From assembly GCF_019279795.1 (NCBI RefSeq), contig NC_056726.1:1020330527-1020394526 (forward strand): a stretch of DNA of 64,000 nucleotides, read 5' to 3'. The notes beneath the pieces were generated by a model, which worked only from the letters and a program-made list of their open reading frames with translations, was not told the DNA's origin and did not search any database. Below are positions 58,920 through 64,000 of the stretch, piece after piece; position 1 is the stretch's first letter, and every line of letters starts with the position of its first letter. Both the position numbers and the translations under genes were made by a program. This DNA is from Protopterus annectens. Taxonomy: Eukaryota > Chordata > Ceratodontiformes > Protopteridae.

Positions 58920-60179
58920 ATGGCGGAAAGTAGTGGTTTTCCACAATCACAATCATTGTTCACTCCAAGTCCTACCCTTCGGTCTAATAATGACGGTACT
59001 AACTCCAATTCACAAACGGATGCTATCGGCGCCCTTACGGCTTTGGTCCAGCAGCTTACTCAGAAAGTAGATGACCTGTCAAAGAGAATGTCTGAACAGG
59101 TGAATCAAGCAGCTGTTAGACCTAAAACGGGTGCTGTGTTCAACACCGGTAGTTCGGTTCCTTTTGGTTCTAGTACATTCTCGCTTACTCCTGCTCAGCG
59201 AGAAGGTATAGCACAGCAGCATGTAGCTATGGATTTACCTAGCAATACGCAAACTAACAATAATAATAACTCTTTTGGTATAGTGAGCAATCCTTTTACC
59301 AATAATTCAAATCGAGTTGATACTACTGACAATCATCAAGTCAGTCCTCCTCTTTTACAGAACTTCCTTATTCTGCCGAATATGTTTAGTGGCACTGAAA
59401 TGGGCAATTCTTCACAATCCAGGTTATTACAAGAACCAGTTAATGGCAATGCCTTACATCTTAAAGATTTTGATTCTAAACTGCTGAAGTTCAAAAAACT
59501 GCAAATTGAAATTTTGTACCTTAAAGAATGCATTAAGTTACAGATAATACCCAAGGGCTTACGACAGTGGAAATATCCGTTGGGGGTTATCAAGAATTCT
59601 GAGTTTTATCAACAACTCATTCAGTTTTTTGACAAACAAGGTATAGCATTTTTAGAGTTACTTATTAAACAGTATGAGACACAGATAGTTGATTTACAAC
59701 AACAACTGGAGGTACTTGACAATGGCATTGTCTCTGACTGAGACTTTGCACGCTATCAATATGATTATAAACATATTTTTTCTAGTATTGAATCTTTGTT
59801 GTTGAAGATTCATGAGACTAAAATTCGTAAAATCAATAGGGACAAGCTCGCTTATCAGCAGTGTCGAGCTTACCCAGATCCACCGTATATTCAAAACAAA
59901 GATTTTGCAGGTCCTCCAGTTGCTATGGAAACTAATACAATGGTTCTGTCTGTTTCTGATGACATCATGGACTCTCCACAAAGGAATAATACAGCCTTCG
60001 ATAATGGTGTTCGACGTAGTGATAGAATCAAAAATAAAAATTATAACCAACAGCAAGTTAATAATACTAATAATAATCAGGATTTTCACAGGAATGGCCC
60101 CAAGGTGACATCTTATGTAACTAGTTCGAACAAATTCCAGCACCAACAACACAAAAAGAACAACCGATGCAGGAGGTAA
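58920..60179 (+). pseudogene. Penelope N-terminal region
   Basis: The first ATG-GCG (MAESSGF) follows the pseudo-LTR directly. The first 275 codons hold a short coiled-coil-like stretch (ALVQQLTQKVDDLSKRM), a Ser/Asn-rich linker, and a helical block seen in front of many Penelope RTs (LKECIKLQIIPKGLRQWKYP, FYQQLIQFFDKQG). A TGA at 59,739-59,741 interrupts. The same frame continues as DFARYQYDYKHIFSSIESL and an Asn/Gln-rich basic tail to a TAA at 60,177. In Penelope elements this region precedes RT in one polyprotein; its function is unclear. The start at 58,920 rather than 58,914 is chosen for context only. Confidence 0.75.
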
Positions 60180-61294
60180 CTCTGACAATTTAACTATTTT
60201 GCATAGTAATAACGGTGATTTTAATATTTATAACTTTTCTTCCATGGCTATTGCACAAGATATGATGGAATTTTTGACAAAAGGGTTTAACTTTATACCT
60301 AATTCCAAGCCTAATCTTGGTCGCCTTGCTATGTGATTTGAAAGTTTTTGTTCGGAAGCTTAATTTAAGCTTACTGTTTAATAATTCTAGTCATTGTTCA
60401 ACTAGTGAATATGTGTCAAGTATTTTTAATCCTCCTTTAGATGTCAACCTAGCAGCTTTTGAAAAAATTACTGAGATTCATTTTAGGTCTTTGGTCACCA
60501 ATTATTACCGTAAAACTGATATTCATAAATGTAACATTTCATTGCAACAAAAGGAGTTTATTGAGTATGTGAAGGCTCATAATATCCGTGTTATGCAACC
60601 AGATAAAGGTGGCGGAGTAGTGTTTATGGATGAGGATGATTATGCAAATAGGATGTATAAAAGGTTATTTACACCTAATTATGCTAAGGTTTCATTGAAT
60701 GAATTTAACCAAGCATACCAACGCGTGAAATCACAGTTAAGTGATCTATTCATTAATGGTATGATTTCCATAGACACCTATCATTATTTAACTATGCCCA
60801 CTCCTTTGACAACAGTCATTTTTGGAGTACCTAAACTCCATAAGAATATGTATGACCCTCCTTTGTGACCGATTATAGACGGCTGCAAATCTATTACATA
60901 TGCATGTGCAAAATGGGTTGATACAAAATTAAAAGAAGTACTAAAAACGGAAACCCAAATTTGTCGTGACTCGTGGCATGTTTTGGAATATCTGAATAAA
61001 ATACCATTTGATATGGCATATGGGTTTCTTACTGTGGACATTAAAGATTTATATACTGTCATACCACACAGTGTTGGCATGGAATGGGTCAGAGATTTTT
61101 TATTGTTAAAACAGATTCCAGGCAATAATGTAGACCTGATTATTTCCCTTTTAGACATTGTGCTTAACAACAACTATTTTATGTTTAAGGGTGAACTGTT
61201 TTTACAAAAATCAGGTGTCGCCATGGGCTCACCATGCGGTGGCAGCTTTACCAATTCAGTGATGGCTTTTTGGGAACGTACCTATCTTTTTTAA
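60180..61294 (+). pseudogene. Penelope reverse transcriptase, front part
   Basis: 60,185-60,330 reads DMMEFLTKGFNFIPNSKP in one frame, then shifts to CDLKVFVRKLNLSLL in another. From there the RT fingers follow: FIEYVKAHNIRVMQPDKGGG (the DKG block typical of Penelope RTs), VIFGVPKLHK, then PIIDGCKSITY after a TGA at 60,866-60,868 that probably replaces an Arg CGA by CpG decay. Palm motif A is GFLTVDIKDLYTVIPH (catalytic Asp) and motif B is SGVAMGSPCGGS. The frame is lost in the T run at about 61,287-61,292, one base before motif C comes into frame. These RTs are related to telomerase RT. Confidence 0.92.
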
Positions 61295-62841
61295 AGAAAC
61301 AGTCGTCTGGTACACTCGGTACCAAGACGACATGTTCTTTATTATTCAAGGCAACTATGACGATGCCCAAAATTTAGTCAAAATTATGTCCACATTTACA
61401 TCTTTTCTAGAGTTTACATTTAATTTCAATAATGAAAAAATTAATTTTTTAGATATTTCTTTGAGTAAAGATGTATACAATAACTGTTATAGGACTAGTA
61501 TATATAGGAAGCCCTTTTATAGTAATTCGTTTTTACATTTTGCAAGTAATCACCCATATTTTCAAAAAAGAGGAGCTTCAAGAATGTGTTCTCATGATGA
61601 TGATTTCGGTATAGAATGTAATTTTTTACATAGTATGTTTATTAACCGTGGTTATCCTACATCACTGGTTAATTGTTTAACACAAGAAATTACCTCAAAG
61701 AGGTCAAAGAAACTTTTGGGTCCTATTTTAATCAATAATGAAGTCATGGCACATGCAGGTAATGACGAAGTTACACCAAGAACACAGAATGGCGAGAGGG
61801 CTACAAGTGAAAACAACAAATATATAACCAGTTTTCTAACACAATTTAATGACATTTCACATGAAGTCAGAGAAATACTTAACTCGAATTGGGGTCTAAT
61901 CATACAAGAATCTACTTTAAATAGAATTCTTGGATGTAGACCATTGGTAGCTTATAGAAAAGGACCTAGTCTTAAGAGACTATTTGAGATGCCACATCAA
62001 AAGCATATAAATGTTAAAGGTATGTTTAAATGTGGCAGGTGTAAATATTGTAAATATATTTTAACAGGGCCTTTTTTCTGCATTAATGGATACCAGTATT
62101 CAATACAAGATAGATATAATTGTGAAAGTCAAGGCATAGTATATTTAGCCAAGTGTAAATTGTGTTCTGTATTTTATTTAGGAAAAACTGAGCGACAACT
62201 TAAACAACGTATATACGAACATGTTTATGCTATTGCTAAAAATATTCAGACTAATGCATTAGCAAGACATATTAATGAGTATAGTACACATAGTTTTCAG
62301 TTTGTGGTAGTACAAAGTGTTCCTAAGAATCCTAGAGGTGGACCATGGCATCTTCAACTCGAAGAACAAGAATTGCTGTGGCAATTATGCACAAATGCAT
62401 ATGTTTATCCTGGTATAAATGATATGTGTTCCATAAAATGTATACTTAGACTGAAAGCCTTGGAGGGTGGCCACGGTGGTGCAGTGGTTAGCATTGCTGC
62501 CTCACAGCAAGAGGTTCTCCGGTTTGATCCTCGGCTGGGGTGCCTTCTGTGCGGAGTCTGCATGTCCTCCCTGTGGTCGCGTGGGTTTCCTCCGGGTACT
62601 CCGGTTTCCTCCCACATCCCAAAGACATGTTGCAGGTGGATTGGACACTCTAAATTGGCCCTAGGTGTGCGTGTGAGTGTGCCTTCTGTGGAAGGTTGGG
62701 CGCCGGGCTGGCAACTCGACACCGTAAAACTCCACTGCCATTCAATGTGCGGACAAGGTGATCTGCTGTGGCGACCCCTAACCGGGAAAAAGCTGAAAGA
62801 AGAAGAAGAAGAAGAAGAAGACTGAAAGCCTTGGAACGGTA
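61295..62841 (+). pseudogene. Penelope RT motif C, thumb and GIY-YIG nuclease
   Basis: Starts in the new frame with VVWYTRYQDDMFFI, the catalytic YxDD box (61,320-61,331). Then INFLDISL, TSIYRKPF (RT motif D/E region) and thumb follow. A Cys-rich lead, CGRCKYCKYI with later CxxxC pairs, precedes the GIY-YIG domain: GIVYLAKC (62,133 on), FYLGKTERQLKQRIYEH and an acidic segment QLEEQELLWQL. The domain nicks target DNA. The frame enters the inserted SINE at 62,465; without it, the last residues before a TAA at 62,839-62,841 are RLKALER. Aside from the SINE and the upstream shift, this 375-codon stretch is intact. Confidence 0.93.
62465..62818 (+). repeat. tRNA-derived SINE nested in the Penelope element
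   Basis: Box A TGGTGCAGTGGTTAGC and box B GGTTTGATCCT, then a body with GTGGGTTTCCTCCGGGTACT and GCGACCCCTAACCGGGAAAA, and a (GAA)n tail. Flanked by a 15-17 base duplication (AGACTGAAAGCCTTGGA at 62,448-62,464 and 62,819-62,835). Clean duplications mean it is later than the Penelope insertion. SINEs with this body are widespread in fish. Confidence 0.95.
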
Positions 62842-62904
62842 ATTTTTGCAAGTAAATTAAATTTATAATATGATATTTATACTTGATAAACCAAATATTC
62901 TGTT

Positions 62905-63373
<469 letters not shown>

Positions 63374-63417
63374 AATGACTAAGTAATGGCCAATCTGTGA
63401 ATATTATTTAAAATGAA

Positions 63418-63600
63418 AACTAAGCAATGCTTAGCATTGCTCAACTTCACTTAGCTGAGTATAATTTTAAGCAGCATTCAGCCCAGCTAAGTGGATTTGC
63501 GCATGACTAAGCACTGTTAAGTAACTGACTCTTTAAGCACTGCTAAACTAAGCTTAGCATGTTTAATCACTGCTAAGCTGTGCTTAGCATTTTTGAAAAT
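63418..63600. repeat. GCTTAGC-rich cluster upstream of Myb-like gene
   Basis: At least ten GCTTAGC/GCTAAGC/AAGCACTG-type motifs in both orientations, ending about 100 bases before the Myb-like start. Resembles the clusters at 51,440, 2,036 and 55,944. Confidence 0.55.
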
Positions 63601-63696
63601 GGTCCAATCACGTGAAAGGGCAGGAATTTGACCTATTTAAACTGCACAGGCAGGAAAACAGTCATAACCTTCTGGAGTTTAATTGCTGCAGGAGAT

Positions 63697-64000
63697 ATGG
63701 CAGGTGTAGGAGAGACAGCTCGCTTTCAGGAGCAGCCCTGGGGCATCCTGGAGTCCAGAGTCACGGATGGGTTCCTCATCAAGGACCATGACAACAGACT
63801 GCTACTGGGCCAGTACTAGGGATCTCAGTACAAGTCTGAGGTCTGGGACCATCTGGCACATGAGCTCACCTGTGCCACTGGCATTACCCAGACTGGTAAG
63901 CAGGCTCATCACCACTATGATGATGTTAAGCATAGGAAGGGGCGCTCTTGGGCCAGTGGATGGGAATGCCCCAGAAGTTCTTAAGTATCTCACTCACAGC
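63697..64000 (+). pseudogene. Harbinger-type Myb/SANT-like protein, cut by window end
   Basis: From MAGVGETARF the frame gives one SANT/Myb-like trihelix. Helix 1 is FQEQPWGILESRVTDGF, a TAG falls at 63,817-63,819, helix 2 is SEVWDHLAHELTC, and helix 3 is TGKQAHHHYDDVKHRKG. Conserved spacing of Trp, Leu and the basic end of helix 3 matches the DNA-binding partner encoded by Harbinger transposons, which helps bring the transposase to the ends. The GCTTA-rich cluster just upstream is where such sites would be expected. The in-frame TAG means this copy is probably broken. The 3' part is outside the window. Confidence 0.6.

Noticed and set aside
62405-62851. 148-codon minus-strand frame over the nested SINE
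   Set aside because: Antisense of the SINE body and its (GAA)n tail; not a gene.

Overview
The window is eukaryotic, almost certainly vertebrate and most likely a bony fish or a related repeat-rich lineage; the species cannot be fixed from the sequence. Pointers are long (AT)n, (AC)n and (TC)n microsatellites, CR1/L2-type LINEs with an esterase ORF1, a Penelope-like element with a GIY-YIG nuclease, Harbinger genes, a Gypsy element with a SCAN-like Gag, and a tRNA-derived SINE of a type familiar from fish. I see no convincing host gene, rRNA or functional tRNA. Nearly everything recognisable is mobile or tandemly repeated.

Layout. 1-3,156: microsatellites, a tRNA-like SINE head, a GCTTA-rich foldback and a GC-rich segment. 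3,157-3,656: a gap of exactly 500 N. 3,657-about 6,840: a decayed Gypsy element on the minus strand in the order Gag, protease, integrase. 6,858-7,755: small retroposons, including a SINE whose 3' end matches the local LINE. 7,756-11,945: mostly unassigned. 11,945-28,500: four CR1-like LINE copies, all on the minus strand. Copy 2 (16,138-about 20,540) is nearly intact, with a complete 329-aa ORF1 and only two lesions in ORF2.

20,540-22,726 holds a 617-bp tandem array (A), followed by an ORF1 N-terminal fragment. 23,150-24,959 and 28,501-43,502 hold a 605-645 bp satellite (B) with about 27 units. Part of B is homologous to the 5' leader of LINE copy 2, so B looks like an amplified LINE promoter/5'UTR. 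43,503-50,000 has a retroposon tail, a degenerate (AC)n-bearing array and small hAT-like MITEs. 50,008-51,089 is a HARBI1 transposase pseudogene split by a SINE.

51,440-57,900 has a GCTTA-rich cluster, microsatellites, palindromes, a minisatellite built from a MITE end, and the remains of a Penelope-like element with a hammerhead-like motif. 58,365-63,392 is a structurally complete Penelope-like insertion. It has a target-site duplication, an inverted 5' segment, two pseudo-LTRs, RT and GIY-YIG domains, three hammerhead-ribozyme-like motifs and a nested SINE with its own duplication. The last 600 bases hold another GCTTA cluster and the start of a Harbinger-type Myb/SANT gene cut by the window edge.

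How the parts relate. The CR1-like LINE probably mobilises the SINE family at 7,618 and 50,103 and has seeded satellite B. The Penelope element appears to carry self-cleaving ribozymes in its repeats. The Harbinger genes sit next to GCTTA-rich DNA that may hold transposase sites. Most coding copies are broken; LINE ORF1 at 19,059-20,048 is the one long intact reading frame.
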